From: Acidilobaceae archaeon
GTDB lineage: Archaea; Thermoproteota; Thermoprotei_A; Sulfolobales; Acidilobaceae
Assembly: GCA_027046245.1 (NCBI GenBank)
Contig: JALTZJ010000026.1
Coordinates: 1 to 64,000, forward strand
DNA: 64,000 nt
Reading direction: 5' to 3'
The notes below the pieces were generated by a model. It made no database searches, had not been told where the DNA came from, and worked only from the letters and a program-made list of their open reading frames with translations. Both the position numbers and the translations under genes were made by a program. Shown here one piece after another: positions 1 to 8,340 of the stretch. The stretch's first letter is position 1. Each line of letters begins with the position of its first letter.

Positions 1-133
1 AGTAGGGGTAGAGAAGGTGGTGCTAGTCCACGGGCAATACGAGGTCCAGCAAGCACTAGCCGCAAGGATAAAGACGGAACTAGGGATCGATGACATAGCT
101 ATACCCGAAAACGGAGAGACGGTAGCGATTTAG
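1..133 (+). CDS. C-terminal end of a probable beta-CASP metallo-beta-lactamase RNA exonuclease (partial)
   Basis: An open frame enters from the left edge (first full codon at base 2) and ends at TAG 131-133, giving about 43 residues. The visible end contains VLVHGQYEVQQALAARI and a final IPENGETVAI. This matches the C-terminal part of archaeal beta-CASP RNA-processing nucleases, where a VFLVHGE-type segment is followed by an amphipathic helix and a PE-x-GE ending. The catalytic metal-binding motifs would lie outside the window, so the family call rests on this tail alone. Confidence 0.45.
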   Translation, partial: VGVEKVVLVHGQYEVQQALAARIKTELGIDDIAIPENGETVAI

Positions 134-138
134 CCCCT

Positions 139-384
139 TTATCCACCGCCTCCCCTCTCCTCAACCTTACCCTCATTTACATATACTATCTTCTTGCAGT
201 CAAGCTGGCCTAGAACCTCCTGCAGTTTAGCCTCCTCCACTTTAAAGGTGTACAGGTACCGCTTAGTCCTAGCCTTGATCTTGACAGGTTCGCCACCCTT
301 TCTAGGCTTCTTCACACGGCACTCCTCAGCCCTCTTGACTATCTCCTTAAACCTCTCTAGATCCTTGACCTCCACAGGCATCAC
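139..384 (-). CDS. rpl38e: Large ribosomal subunit protein eL38
   Basis: An 81-residue basic protein with the eL38 core VKIKARTKRYLYTFKV at about residues 34-49, in the position where eukaryotic eL38 has VKFKVRCSRYLYTLVV-like sequence. It would sit on the 50S subunit. eL38 is found in eukaryotes and a subset of crenarchaea, so it also supports the taxonomic call. Two ATG codons stand in tandem at the start; either could be used. It ends in a glycine run (RGGGG) and converges on the partial nuclease gene with a 5-base gap. Confidence 0.85.
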   Translation of the reverse strand: MMPVEVKDLERFKEIVKRAEECRVKKPRKGGEPVKIKARTKRYLYTFKVEEAKLQEVLGQLDCKKIVYVNEGKVEERGGGG

Positions 385-669
385 TAATTCACCCCAGCCG
401 CTGAGCCGTAGAGTAGCCGAGGCTATAAGCTGTACCCAGGATCGGAGGAGGGGCCAAGGGCCGCTTGGGTGAGGACCACTTCTTCACTCCCCGGCAACGA
501 TGCAGCCCCCGGGGATCCGCTCCCAGGGTAGGGGCTTCCCCACAGCGGCCCTTCCAGCCACCTCCTCCGAGTAGTATTCTCTTGTCTCTCTCGGCGGCTT
601 CTTTAAGACGCCGCCGGGATAGCCTCTATCTACTTATGGCATACGGGGCTCGGGGGATGAAGAGTAGTC
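385..669. other. Intergenic region with divergent promoters
   Basis: Non-coding stretch of 285 bases between eL38 (minus) and the GT39-like gene (plus). GGCGGC at 593-598 and GCCGCC at 610-615 can form a 6-bp hairpin whose loop holds TTTAAG, the best TATA-like element here for the plus-strand gene. Short open frames in this stretch have no recognisable family and poor start contexts. No RNA gene seen. Confidence 0.4.
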
Positions 670-1845
670 TTGGCTGAGCAGGTGAGGAGGCTGAGCTACG
701 CGGATCCCCGGGCTAGGCTCGGCCTATTACTCTACCTTGCAGGGCTTCTACTGGCAGTTTCCTCGTCCCTCTGGGTTCTTCACGACGCCTACACGGCTGC
801 ATCCTTTTACTCGGAGGAGGGCTCTGACTATGTGAGTGACGAGGTTTACTATGTTGATGTTGCCAGGAAGTATCTGAGGGAGCTTGCAGGAGTCGAGATG
901 GATTACTGGAGGGATAGCGGTAAGGTTAAGGAGGATTACTGGAACTTCGAGCACCCGCCGCTAGCAAAGTATATAATAGCGTTGTCTATGGTTATTTGCG
1001 GCGACGAGCCTCTGTGCTGGAGAGTTCCTAGCATGGCTATGGGATCGTTGATTCCCCTAGTGATTTATGCTGGCTTCGTGGCAGCATTCCGTAGCCCGGC
1101 CGCCAGTATAGCTGGCGGTCTAGCTGCGGCGGCTGCTGCTAGTGATGGCGTGTTGAGGGCCGCCTCCTCCGTGGCGATGCTAGACGTATACCAGGCGTTC
1201 TTCACGGCTGTGAGTATAGCGTTGGCTCTTAACGGTAGATACGCTCTGGCCAGTATAGCTGGCGGTCTAGCTGCGGCTAGCAAGATGAGTGGCGCCGCGG
1301 CTGTAACAGCTGCAGGACTACTCTGGGCCGCCTCGGAGTATAGGCTGTCTAGGAAGTTTGCTGCTTTGGCTGCAGCAGCCTCTCTAGGCCTACTGGTTTA
1401 CGTAGCTACTCATATTCCATTAGTCCTCGCGTTTGGCGTCGATAAACTTTTAGAGGAGACCATCAATGCGCTTCAGTGGCACACTACTAGTAGGCCAAGC
1501 GGGCCCCCCACCAGCACGCCTCTAGGATGGATACTTAACTCTAACACCTTCTACTATAGCTATGGGCCTCTACCATTGAGGGCTGCAACAAACACGCCCC
1601 TACACTTGGCAGCCCTAGCGGCGTCGATAACAGCTATTCTAGCCGAGATTGCAGCTGGCAGAAGACTATGGCCCGGCGCCGGCCACATATACTACTTCTC
1701 GCTCCTAGCCCTCTACGCCGCAGTAATGGCCATGGGTAATCAAACGCTATACAGCTTCTACGCCGTACAGCTGACCCCAGCAATGGCCGCTGTGGCGGGC
1801 GAGCTATTCCTGGCCGCCTCAGGTGTAAGGCCTTGGAGGAGATGA
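670..1845 (+). CDS. GT39/PMT-like integral membrane glycosyltransferase
   Basis: A 391-residue polytopic membrane protein. The first hydrophobic helix (about residues 16-38) is followed by a loop with SDEVYYVDVARKYL and, near residue 93, NFEHPPLAKYIIALSM. The acidic pair after TM1 and the EHPPLAK motif are typical of GT-C enzymes of the dolichyl-phosphate-mannose protein mannosyltransferase type, which move sugar from a polyprenyl carrier onto protein or lipid outside the membrane. The rest is alanine-rich transmembrane helices. It starts at TTG 670. Its end overlaps the nitrilase-family gene, so the two are co-transcribed. It contains an exact internal DNA duplication (see repeats at 1102 and 1249). 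Sugar donor and acceptor cannot be read from sequence. Confidence 0.7.
   Translation: MAEQVRRLSYADPRARLGLLLYLAGLLLAVSSSLWVLHDAYTAASFYSEEGSDYVSDEVYYVDVARKYLRELAGVEMDYWRDSGKVKEDYWNFEHPPLAKYIIALSMVICGDEPLCWRVPSMAMGSLIPLVIYAGFVAAFRSPAASIAGGLAAAAAASDGVLRAASSVAMLDVYQAFFTAVSIALALNGRYALASIAGGLAAASKMSGAAAVTAAGLLWAASEYRLSRKFAALAAAASLGLLVYVATHIPLVLAFGVDKLLEETINALQWHTTSRPSGPPTSTPLGWILNSNTFYYSYGPLPLRAATNTPLHLAALAASITAILAEIAAGRRLWPGAGHIYYFSLLALYAAVMAMGNQTLYSFYAVQLTPAMAAVAGELFLAASGVRPWRR
1102..1130 (+). repeat. 29-bp direct repeat, copy 1 (inside the GT39-like gene)
   Basis: This 29-base stretch is identical to 1249-1277. Both copies encode ASIAGGLAAA in the same frame, 147 bases (49 codons) apart, in two neighbouring transmembrane helices. 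Confidence 0.85.
1249..1277 (+). repeat. 29-bp direct repeat, copy 2 (inside the GT39-like gene)
   Basis: Exact second copy of 1102-1130 in the same reading frame. Outside the repeat the flanking codons differ, so the identity is local. Confidence 0.85.
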
Positions 1846-2630
1846 GGATAGCCATCCTGCAAGCTCCTGCAGGGGCTGGACTAGAAGGAGCCCTGAAGTC
1901 GTCGAACCTGCTTGCAAGGATCGAGCCCGGACTAGTGTTGCTACCGGAGAACTGGCTATCAAACAAACCGGTCTCCCTGGAGGATTATGCAGCCGCCGCG
2001 GAGAGGCTTGCCTTGGAGGCCGCCGCGCCTGTAGCCGCTGGGGCTCAGTACGTGGTTGAAGCCTCAGGGAGGAGGGTTAGCCTGGGAGTGGCTGCCCTGC
2101 CGGGCTCCGGAGTCTTCAGGACCTGCGAAAAAGTTTACCCCAGTAAGGCTGTGGGGGAACGAGGCTTCATCGAGTCCGGACGCCTCTACAAGCCTCTATC
2201 CATCTCAGGCTGGAATGTCTCATGCATAGTATGCGTGGACGTGTTCTACCCTGAGATAGCTAGGATACATGCATTGGCCGGCGCGCGCCTACTACTAAAC
2301 CCTGCAAAGATAACGGTGGATAGGATACCACTCTGGCGCTCCGCCCTGCTAGCAAGGGCAGCTGAGAACATAGTATACACAGCGGGGTCTATACCGGCTA
2401 GGGGTAGCTACAGGGACGGGAGAAGCGTCGAGGGCGGCGGGGCAGTCTACTCGCCTGACGGGAAGCCGCTACTAGAGGTAGGCGGGCAGCCGGGGCCTCA
2501 CCTAGCAGTCCTAGAACCCGAGAGACTAGAAGCGGCGGCAACTAGATGGGCGTTCCGCGAAGACATGGAAGCCATGAGGCGCGTCTATGCTGTGATGCTG
2601 GACTCGATGGAGTATCCGAGCAAGATCTAG
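1833..2630 (+). CDS. Carbon-nitrogen hydrolase (nitrilase superfamily)
   Basis: A 265-residue protein with the Glu-Lys-Cys triad of the nitrilase superfamily: Glu in LLPENWL (about residue 37), Lys in CEKVYPSKA (about 107) and Cys in SCIVCVDVFYPEIAR (about 132). Such enzymes hydrolyse or condense amides and nitriles through a cysteine thioester. The substrate cannot be assigned. TTG 1833 is chosen because GGTG lies 7 bases upstream; ATG 1842, overlapping the stop of the previous gene, is the alternative and removes three residues. The overlap suggests translational coupling with the membrane glycosyltransferase, though a shared function is not evident. Confidence 0.8.
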   Translation: MEEMRIAILQAPAGAGLEGALKSSNLLARIEPGLVLLPENWLSNKPVSLEDYAAAAERLALEAAAPVAAGAQYVVEASGRRVSLGVAALPGSGVFRTCEKVYPSKAVGERGFIESGRLYKPLSISGWNVSCIVCVDVFYPEIARIHALAGARLLLNPAKITVDRIPLWRSALLARAAENIVYTAGSIPARGSYRDGRSVEGGGAVYSPDGKPLLEVGGQPGPHLAVLEPERLEAAATRWAFREDMEAMRRVYAVMLDSMEYPSKI

Positions 2631-2633
2631 GTA

Positions 2634-3377
2634 CTAGAAGAGGACGACGGCAGCTATCTGGAGAGCGAGGGCCACCGCTAGCAACGCCTCCCAGCGGCCA
2701 GGCCTACGTAGACCCCGCCTGAGTGAGCGCCTGAGCCTGAACCCCCTGAGCTCCGCGGAGACGCCCACCCAGACGGCCCTCTGAACAGAGACACTCAGGA
2801 GGGGAAGCATTATCGTTTCGTAGTCGCCGGGCGTCAGGGGAACACGCCTATAGCCTCTCTGCCTCCTCATAGCCATTACCTCGCCTAGCTCCGAGAAGAG
2901 GAGGGGCAAGAGCCTGAGGGCGTATGCAAGGCTGAACACGAGTCCCTTAGGGGCTCCTAAGGCTTCGAGACTCCTTATCACGTCGCGGGGATTTGCCAAG
3001 CCGCTAAGGAGGAGGCCCGCTCCGGCGATCGAGGCTATCCTCAGCCCTATTACTATGGTGGCGTTAACAGCGTACCAGGGGATGACTAAGGGGCCGACGC
3101 TAGCCGCTGCAGGACTATCCTTTCCAGCGACGCCTAGATAATATAGTATCATGGCGTTTATGAAGGCGCCTATCACGGTGAGGGGGAGCAGGACTAGCAT
3201 GCGGCCGAAGCGTAGGAAGCCCAGTGTAAGGCCGGGCACGCCAGTGACTAGGAACAGGACTAGCAGGGCCCGGGGCGACTCCTCGACAACGGCCAGCAAG
3301 GTAATGGAGAAGCTGTAAAGTAACAGGTAGGCTGGGTCAGGGCCTCCACGCGGACTCCAGTAGCTTGAGAGCTTCAA
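2634..3377 (-). CDS. ecfT: ECF transporter transmembrane T component (EcfT/YkoC-like)
   Basis: A 247-residue membrane protein of the energy-coupling T family, which links the two ATPase sites to the substrate-binding S component. The cytoplasmic coupling helices are recognisable: AMRRQRGYRRVPL (about residues 168-180) and SAELRGFRLR (about 207-216), matching the two Ala-Arg-Gly type motifs. Helices at about 20-100, 110-130 and 230-247 flank them. It overlaps the 3' end of the ATPase gene by 41 bases, so the two are one operon. With the divergent S component at 4858 it forms a complete transporter. Confidence 0.85.
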   Translation of the reverse strand: MKLSSYWSPRGGPDPAYLLLYSFSITLLAVVEESPRALLVLFLVTGVPGLTLGFLRFGRMLVLLPLTVIGAFINAMILYYLGVAGKDSPAAASVGPLVIPWYAVNATIVIGLRIASIAGAGLLLSGLANPRDVIRSLEALGAPKGLVFSLAYALRLLPLLFSELGEVMAMRRQRGYRRVPLTPGDYETIMLPLLSVSVQRAVWVGVSAELRGFRLRRSLRRGLRRPGRWEALLAVALALQIAAVVLF

Positions 3378-4746
3378 CCTTCCCCACCTCCACGAGATCT
3401 CCCTCGAGGGCTGCGTATACCCTGTCAGCGGCCTCCGCTACGAGCCTAGCATCATGTGTGGCCACAACGACGGCAGCCTCCCGGGATAGGCTCCTCAGGA
3501 GGGCTACAAGCCGCGAGTAAAGGGAGATATCGAGCCCCGTGGTAGGCTCGTCTAGGAGCAGCAGGCTAGGCCTGTAGGCGTATGCCACTGCTATACTCAG
3601 CCACCTCCTCTGACCATGGCTAAGCTTGAAGGGGGGCATGGACTCGAGGGAACCCCCAGAGCCTGCTAGGGCCCTGAAGAGGGGTCTCGGGTCTCTGCCC
3701 CCCAGACGTCTGGCTTCTTCAAGCTCCCTCTCAACGCTCGGGAAGAGGAAGGAGTAGTCAGGGTTCTGGGGTACGTAGAAGGCCCTCCCTTGCACATTGA
3801 CTACCCCGTTTAGGGGTTTCCTCTGCCCGGCTAGGGCCCTGAGGAGCGTGGTCTTCCCGGAGCCGTTGGGGCCCACCACAGCCACTATCTCGCCTCGGCA
3901 CGCAGTAAAGTCGTCAACTGAGAGTACTGGGGCGTCGTAGCCTAGCCGGGCCCCCGCTATTTTGGCTACTGTGGAGAGACACTCGCCCCGGGGCTCAGAG
4001 GCTTTCAGCTCGATCCTAGCATCTACACCGAGCTCCTCCATCCTGTTTATATCATTCTCAGTGAAGGGCCTTTTGAACCTGGCAGCCACATGGCCCCCGC
4101 TAAGAACTACCACCTCGTCGACTACATCAAGGAAGTAGCGGGCCTTGTGCTCAACTATAATCTCGGGCCCGGAGAAGCCCCGCACGAACTTAATAGTCTC
4201 TCCGACGATCCAGGGGTCGAGGTTTGCAGTAGGCTCATCGAGCAGTAGCGCCTCTGGATCGTGTACAGTGCCCGCGGCGAGTGTCAGCCTCCTCTTCTCG
4301 CCCCCGCTTAGTGTTTCAACCCACCAGAGGGCCTTCCCCGCGAGGCCGAAGGCCTCCAGGCTCCTCCAGGCCCTCTCCTCGGCATCCTTGAACCCCAGGT
4401 TCTCAAGGGTAAACAGTACCTCGTCGAGGGGTGTAGGCATCGCTATCTGCCTCTCGGGGTCCTGGAGTATAACGCCAACTAGCCTGGGCACCTCGCGAAA
4501 GCCCCGAGCCTCTAGAGGGTTTACTCCGGCCAGGTTGATGAAGCCCTTAACACTTCCACCAAGCAAGTTAACCATGACGCCAGTGACTGCTAGGAGGAGT
4601 GTCGTCTTCCCGCTACCGCTAGGCCCTGCCACGAGTACTCTGTGGCCCTCGGAGGCTGTGATTGCAACGTCCTCCAGTGTCTTGTAGCCTGTAGAGTATC
4701 TCGCCTCCCCTATTTTCGCCTCTATCTCTGCCACTTCCCCGGGCAC
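3337..4746 (-). CDS. ecfA: ECF transporter ATPase, two ABC domains fused (EcfA/YkoD-like)
   Basis: A 469-residue protein with two complete ABC modules. Module 1: Walker A AGPSGSGKTT (about residue 40), signature LSGGEKRR, Walker B ALLLDEPTANLD. Module 2: Walker A VGPNGSGKTT, signature LSHGQRRW, Walker B LLLLDEPTTGLD. The fused layout matches YkoD-type ECF ATPases, which pair with YkoE and YkoC in thiamine or hydroxymethylpyrimidine uptake. The start is GTG 4746; a GTG four codons inside is possible. The second signature has His in place of the usual Gly, as often seen in this family. Confidence 0.9.
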   Translation of the reverse strand: MPGEVAEIEAKIGEARYSTGYKTLEDVAITASEGHRVLVAGPSGSGKTTLLLAVTGVMVNLLGGSVKGFINLAGVNPLEARGFREVPRLVGVILQDPERQIAMPTPLDEVLFTLENLGFKDAEERAWRSLEAFGLAGKALWWVETLSGGEKRRLTLAAGTVHDPEALLLDEPTANLDPWIVGETIKFVRGFSGPEIIVEHKARYFLDVVDEVVVLSGGHVAARFKRPFTENDINRMEELGVDARIELKASEPRGECLSTVAKIAGARLGYDAPVLSVDDFTACRGEIVAVVGPNGSGKTTLLRALAGQRKPLNGVVNVQGRAFYVPQNPDYSFLFPSVERELEEARRLGGRDPRPLFRALAGSGGSLESMPPFKLSHGQRRWLSIAVAYAYRPSLLLLDEPTTGLDISLYSRLVALLRSLSREAAVVVATHDARLVAEAADRVYAALEGDLVEVGKVEALKLLESAWRP

Positions 4747-4857
4747 CCTTCCTCTTAGCTATGGCTTGGCATCCCATTATGGAGCCGGTTATCTTACTAC
4801 GTGTCAACATTAATAGGTCTTACTACTGCCAGTGGTAAGCGTGGAGGCTGAAGGGTA

Positions 4858-5436
4858 ATGGAGGCCCTAGCGGGCGGCACCGGGAAGCCCGGTAGGGGCT
4901 ACACAACCATAGACTTCGCACTGCTAGGAGCGGTCGCCGCGGTAGTATCAATAATATTCTGGGCTGCTTGGTTTGTCTACGATATAGGCACAAGCCTGCT
5001 AGGCCCCTTCGGCGGCGTCCTAATAAGCTATGGCCTATGGTACGTCGGCGCCATACTAGCAATGAGTATAATAAGGAAGCCGGGGGCGGCTCTTGTAGGC
5101 GAGACCCTGGCAGCAGCGATAGAGGTGATACTCCCAGCTCCTGGAGGCTTATACAATCTAGCCTATGGCTTCCTCCAAGGCGTATTCGCCGAGATAGCGT
5201 ACTTCCTGACAGGCTACAGGCTAACCCCCCTAGCTCACGCTGTAGCAGGCGCCGCCAGCGCTATAGGAACGATGATAGCTAACCTCCTACTATTCAAGAC
5301 GCTCATATACGAAGCCGACCCTACGCAGGGATTCATAGTGTTCGCTGCCGTGGCGGTCGGCTACGCTGTTAGCGGAGCTATATGGGGCGTGATAGCAGGC
5401 TCCATAGGAGCAGTGGTGAGGAGGCTACTACCCTAG
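4858..5436 (+). CDS. ECF transporter substrate-binding S component, YkoE-like
   Basis: A 192-residue membrane protein with about five helices. The segment SYGLWYVGAILAMSIIRKPG followed by GETLAAAIEVILP, and later LAYGFLQGVFAEIAYFLTGY, match the YkoE family pattern (loop-W-x-x-G, RKPGAA, E-x-x-AA-x-E, LVQGLGAE). YkoE proteins are S components for thiamine or its pyrimidine precursor. The gene is divergent from ecfA/ecfT across a 111-base promoter region. The ligand is an inference from the family; no riboswitch is visible upstream. Confidence 0.75.
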   Translation: MEALAGGTGKPGRGYTTIDFALLGAVAAVVSIIFWAAWFVYDIGTSLLGPFGGVLISYGLWYVGAILAMSIIRKPGAALVGETLAAAIEVILPAPGGLYNLAYGFLQGVFAEIAYFLTGYRLTPLAHAVAGAASAIGTMIANLLLFKTLIYEADPTQGFIVFAAVAVGYAVSGAIWGVIAGSIGAVVRRLLP

Positions 5437-5498
5437 CCCCCTCTAATCCTTAAATTTCTTAATCCGAGACATCTCCTTTTCCTGCGGGGCCATGGGTC

Positions 5499-7778
5499 TT
5501 GGCGAGATTATTCCTCAACCGCTATGTGGGTAGCCGTGTGAAGAGGCTAGAGGACCTCCGCATACTACGGGGAGAGGCCACCTACGTCGACGACATAATG
5601 CTTTCGGGCATGCTACACGCGGTCTTCGTTAGAAGCCCCTACCCCCATGCAGTAATAAATGAGATAGATACGAGTGACGCCGCGAAAGCGAGAGGAGTGG
5701 TTGGCGTCTACACGTGGCGGGACCTAGAGAAAGGGTTGAAGCCGTTCAGCTTCAACTCTAGCGACCCCTTCTACCCCCTAGCCAAGGACAAGGTACGCTT
5801 TGTAGGCGAGCCCGTGGCTGTAGTGCTAGCGGAGGACCCGTATAAGGCGATGGACGCTGCCGAGCTAGTAGTAGTCGACTATGAACCTCTTGAACCCGTC
5901 TCAAGCGTAGACGCTGCCTTGAAAGACGAAGCGCCCAGGATACACGACTCAGCCCCCAGCAATATAGGGTTCGACAGGACCTATGGCTGCGGGGATGCAG
6001 ATAAGGTATTCAAGGAGGCCCCGATAGTCCTGGAGAACACCCTATACAATGATAGGGTCTACGCTGCGAGCCTTGAACCCCGCGGCGTGGTAGCTCATTA
6101 CGACGGGGAAACGCTGACTGTATGGTCATCTACTCAGACACCCTTCGATCTTAGGGACGAAATCCTGGACAAGTTCGTGGCGCCACCTAGGAGTGTGAGG
6201 GTGATCCAGCCTGACGTGGGAGGAGCCTTCGGTGCTAAGATACCAACGTATCCAGAGGATCTAGTAGTGCCGTACCTTGCCTACACTACTGGGAGGCCCG
6301 TGAAGTGGTATGCGTATCGCAGGGAAGACGTGGTATCCACTACTCACGGGCGCGACATAAGGGCCACCCTAGAGGTAGCCGTCGACAGGAGAGGCAGGAT
6401 ACTAGGTCTAAGGGGCGAGGTAGTCGCGGACCTGGGAGCGTACCCCCTAGGTGCGGCCTTGCCAGCGATAGCAACTAGAATAATAAGTGGAGCCTACGAC
6501 ATAAGAGCGGGTAGCGTCAGGGCGCTGGGCGTCTACACTAACAAGACTCCTCTAGGAGCCTACAGGGGCGCGGGCAGACCCGAGGGAATATTCTTCATAG
6601 AGAGGATGATAGACCTCGTCGCGGATGAGCTAGGAATGAACCCCGCCGAGGTCAGGCTACTCAATATGATAAGCAAGGAGCAGATGCCGTACAAGAACTG
6701 CTTCGGCTTCGAATATGACAGTGGAGACTACCCGGTAACCCTGAAGAGAGCCCTCGAGGCTCTAGGCATAAGAGAGCTTGAAAGGTGGGCCGAGGAGGAA
6801 AGGAGGAAAGGCCGCCTCGTGGGAGTAGGCTACGCATTCTACGTGGAGATAACCAGTGGTGGCCCATTCGAGAGCGCATATGTAAGGCTAGAGCCGAATG
6901 GCAGGGTCGAGATAGTAGTGGGCAGCACTCCCACCGGTCAGGGCGACGCTACGGCCTTCGCCCAGCTAGCTGCAGACATATTCGGGGTCGAGCTTGAGAA
7001 GGTCAGGGTGCGCTGGGGCGACACGGGCCTAATAGGGGAGGGCGTGGGCACCTTCGGTAGTCGCACCCTAGCAGTCGGCGGCGGAGCAGTGATAGAGGCT
7101 TCAAAGCAGATAGTGGAGAAGGCCAAGAGGGCCGCTGCCGAGTTGTTGGGGGTAGACGAGGCGCAGGTCGAGTACGAGCCCGGCTACTACTATGTAAAGA
7201 GCGACCCCGCCAGGAGGGTAACACTTCTTGAGGCCGCCGAGAGGGTCTACAGGGGAGAGTCGAGCGTGGAGCCACCGCTAGAAGCTAAAGTACTCTACGA
7301 CCCCAAGCATCCAGTCTATCCCTTCGGCCTCCATGCAGCAGTAGTAGAGATCGACGGTGAGACTGGCAGGGTCAAGGTGCTCAAGTACCTATCATACGAT
7401 GACGTAGGCAAAGCAGTAAACCCGATGCTCGTCGAGGGACAGCTACACGGTGGAGTAATGCAGGGCATAGGACAAGTTCTGTACGAGCATATGGCCTATG
7501 ACGAGTCCAGCTACCCGTTAACCCTCAGCTTAGGAGACTACGGCGTGCCCACAGCACACGAAGCCCCGATAGAGTTCAAGATAGTAATGCAGGAGACGCA
7601 GACTCATCACCCACATGGGGTCAGAGGCGTCGGCGAGATAGGCACGATAGCAGCTCCACCAGCCCTAGTAAGAGCCATAGAGAATGCTTTCAAGCCGCGG
7701 CGAGTGAGAATAACCAGGACACCAGTGAAGCCCGAGGACATCTACAAGCTCGTCAAGGAGGTAACTGACAAGATCTAA
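5499..7778 (+). CDS. Molybdenum hydroxylase large subunit (aldehyde/CO dehydrogenase-like)
   Basis: A 759-residue Mo-pterin subunit of the xanthine oxidase family. It opens with YVGSRVKRLEDLRILRGEA and shows the two-domain fold signatures VRSPYPHA, FVGEPVAVV, QPDVGGAFGAK (about residue 235) and GVRGVGEIGTIAAPPAL near the C-terminus with the active-site Glu in the GxGE segment. The active-site loop reads GAYRGAGRPEG (about 350). True form I CO dehydrogenases have AYxCSFR there, so this is more likely an aldehyde or related hydroxylase, such as the glyceraldehyde oxidoreductase of Sulfolobus. Start TTG 5499; ATG 5491 is out of frame. First gene of a four-gene operon. Confidence 0.88.
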   Translation: MARLFLNRYVGSRVKRLEDLRILRGEATYVDDIMLSGMLHAVFVRSPYPHAVINEIDTSDAAKARGVVGVYTWRDLEKGLKPFSFNSSDPFYPLAKDKVRFVGEPVAVVLAEDPYKAMDAAELVVVDYEPLEPVSSVDAALKDEAPRIHDSAPSNIGFDRTYGCGDADKVFKEAPIVLENTLYNDRVYAASLEPRGVVAHYDGETLTVWSSTQTPFDLRDEILDKFVAPPRSVRVIQPDVGGAFGAKIPTYPEDLVVPYLAYTTGRPVKWYAYRREDVVSTTHGRDIRATLEVAVDRRGRILGLRGEVVADLGAYPLGAALPAIATRIISGAYDIRAGSVRALGVYTNKTPLGAYRGAGRPEGIFFIERMIDLVADELGMNPAEVRLLNMISKEQMPYKNCFGFEYDSGDYPVTLKRALEALGIRELERWAEEERRKGRLVGVGYAFYVEITSGGPFESAYVRLEPNGRVEIVVGSTPTGQGDATAFAQLAADIFGVELEKVRVRWGDTGLIGEGVGTFGSRTLAVGGGAVIEASKQIVEKAKRAAAELLGVDEAQVEYEPGYYYVKSDPARRVTLLEAAERVYRGESSVEPPLEAKVLYDPKHPVYPFGLHAAVVEIDGETGRVKVLKYLSYDDVGKAVNPMLVEGQLHGGVMQGIGQVLYEHMAYDESSYPLTLSLGDYGVPTAHEAPIEFKIVMQETQTHHPHGVRGVGEIGTIAAPPALVRAIENAFKPRRVRITRTPVKPEDIYKLVKEVTDKI

Positions 7779-7815
7779 CCCGGAAGGCCTAGGATCGAGG
7801 GGAGGTGGAAGCTCC

Positions 7816-8334
7816 ATGGCTACGGGTAACGGGGGAGCGGAGAAGACTAGGGTGCGAGTCACAGTTAATGGCCGCCTCGTAGAGGCAGAGGTACCGGTTA
7901 ACATGCTATTCGTGCACTTCCTGCGGGAAGTGGCCGACGTCAAGAGTGTCCATGTAGGGTGCGACACTAGTCATTGCGGGGCATGCACGGTAGTGCTAAA
8001 CGGGAGAGCGGTGAAGAGCTGCACCTTATTCGCCTTCATGGCTGACGGAGGAGAAGTGCTTACCCTCGAAGGACTGAGGGGCAGTGATGGAGGCCTGCAC
8101 CCGCTACAAGAAGCCTTCCACGAGGAGCACGCACTTCAATGTGGCTTCTGCACACCAGGCATTATAATGACCCTATACGACTATTTCGGCCGTGGAGGCG
8201 ACGCGAGCGAGGAGGGCCTTAGAAGGGCGCTTGAGGGTAACCTCTGCCGGTGCACCGGCTACGTAAACATACTAAGAGCTGCTAGGAGAGCGGCAGCCCG
8301 CCTCAGGATACCAAGGAAGGGCTTAGGGGTGTAG
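7816..8334 (+). CDS. Molybdenum hydroxylase small subunit with two [2Fe-2S] clusters
   Basis: A 172-residue electron-transfer subunit. The N-terminal plant-ferredoxin-like domain has GCDTSHCGACTVVLNG plus a later Cys in VKSCTLF. The C-terminal helical domain has LQCGFCTPGIIM and EGNLCRCTGYVNI. These are the eight cysteines of the two clusters of the xanthine oxidase family. It lies 38 bases after the large subunit and 6 bases before the FAD subunit. The order large-small-medium differs from the common medium-small-large cox order. Confidence 0.93.
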   Translation: MATGNGGAEKTRVRVTVNGRLVEAEVPVNMLFVHFLREVADVKSVHVGCDTSHCGACTVVLNGRAVKSCTLFAFMADGGEVLTLEGLRGSDGGLHPLQEAFHEEHALQCGFCTPGIIMTLYDYFGRGGDASEEGLRRALEGNLCRCTGYVNILRAARRAAARLRIPRKGLGV

Positions 8335-8340
8335 CCTGCC

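Noticed and set aside
194-472. Plus-strand open frame opposite eL38
   Set aside because: It is antisense to a clear ribosomal protein gene and has no family-like sequence.
655-710. C/D box-like words (GGATGAAG, two CTGA copies) before and inside the start of the GT39-like gene
   Set aside because: The spacing leaves no room for two guide segments and the region is coding.
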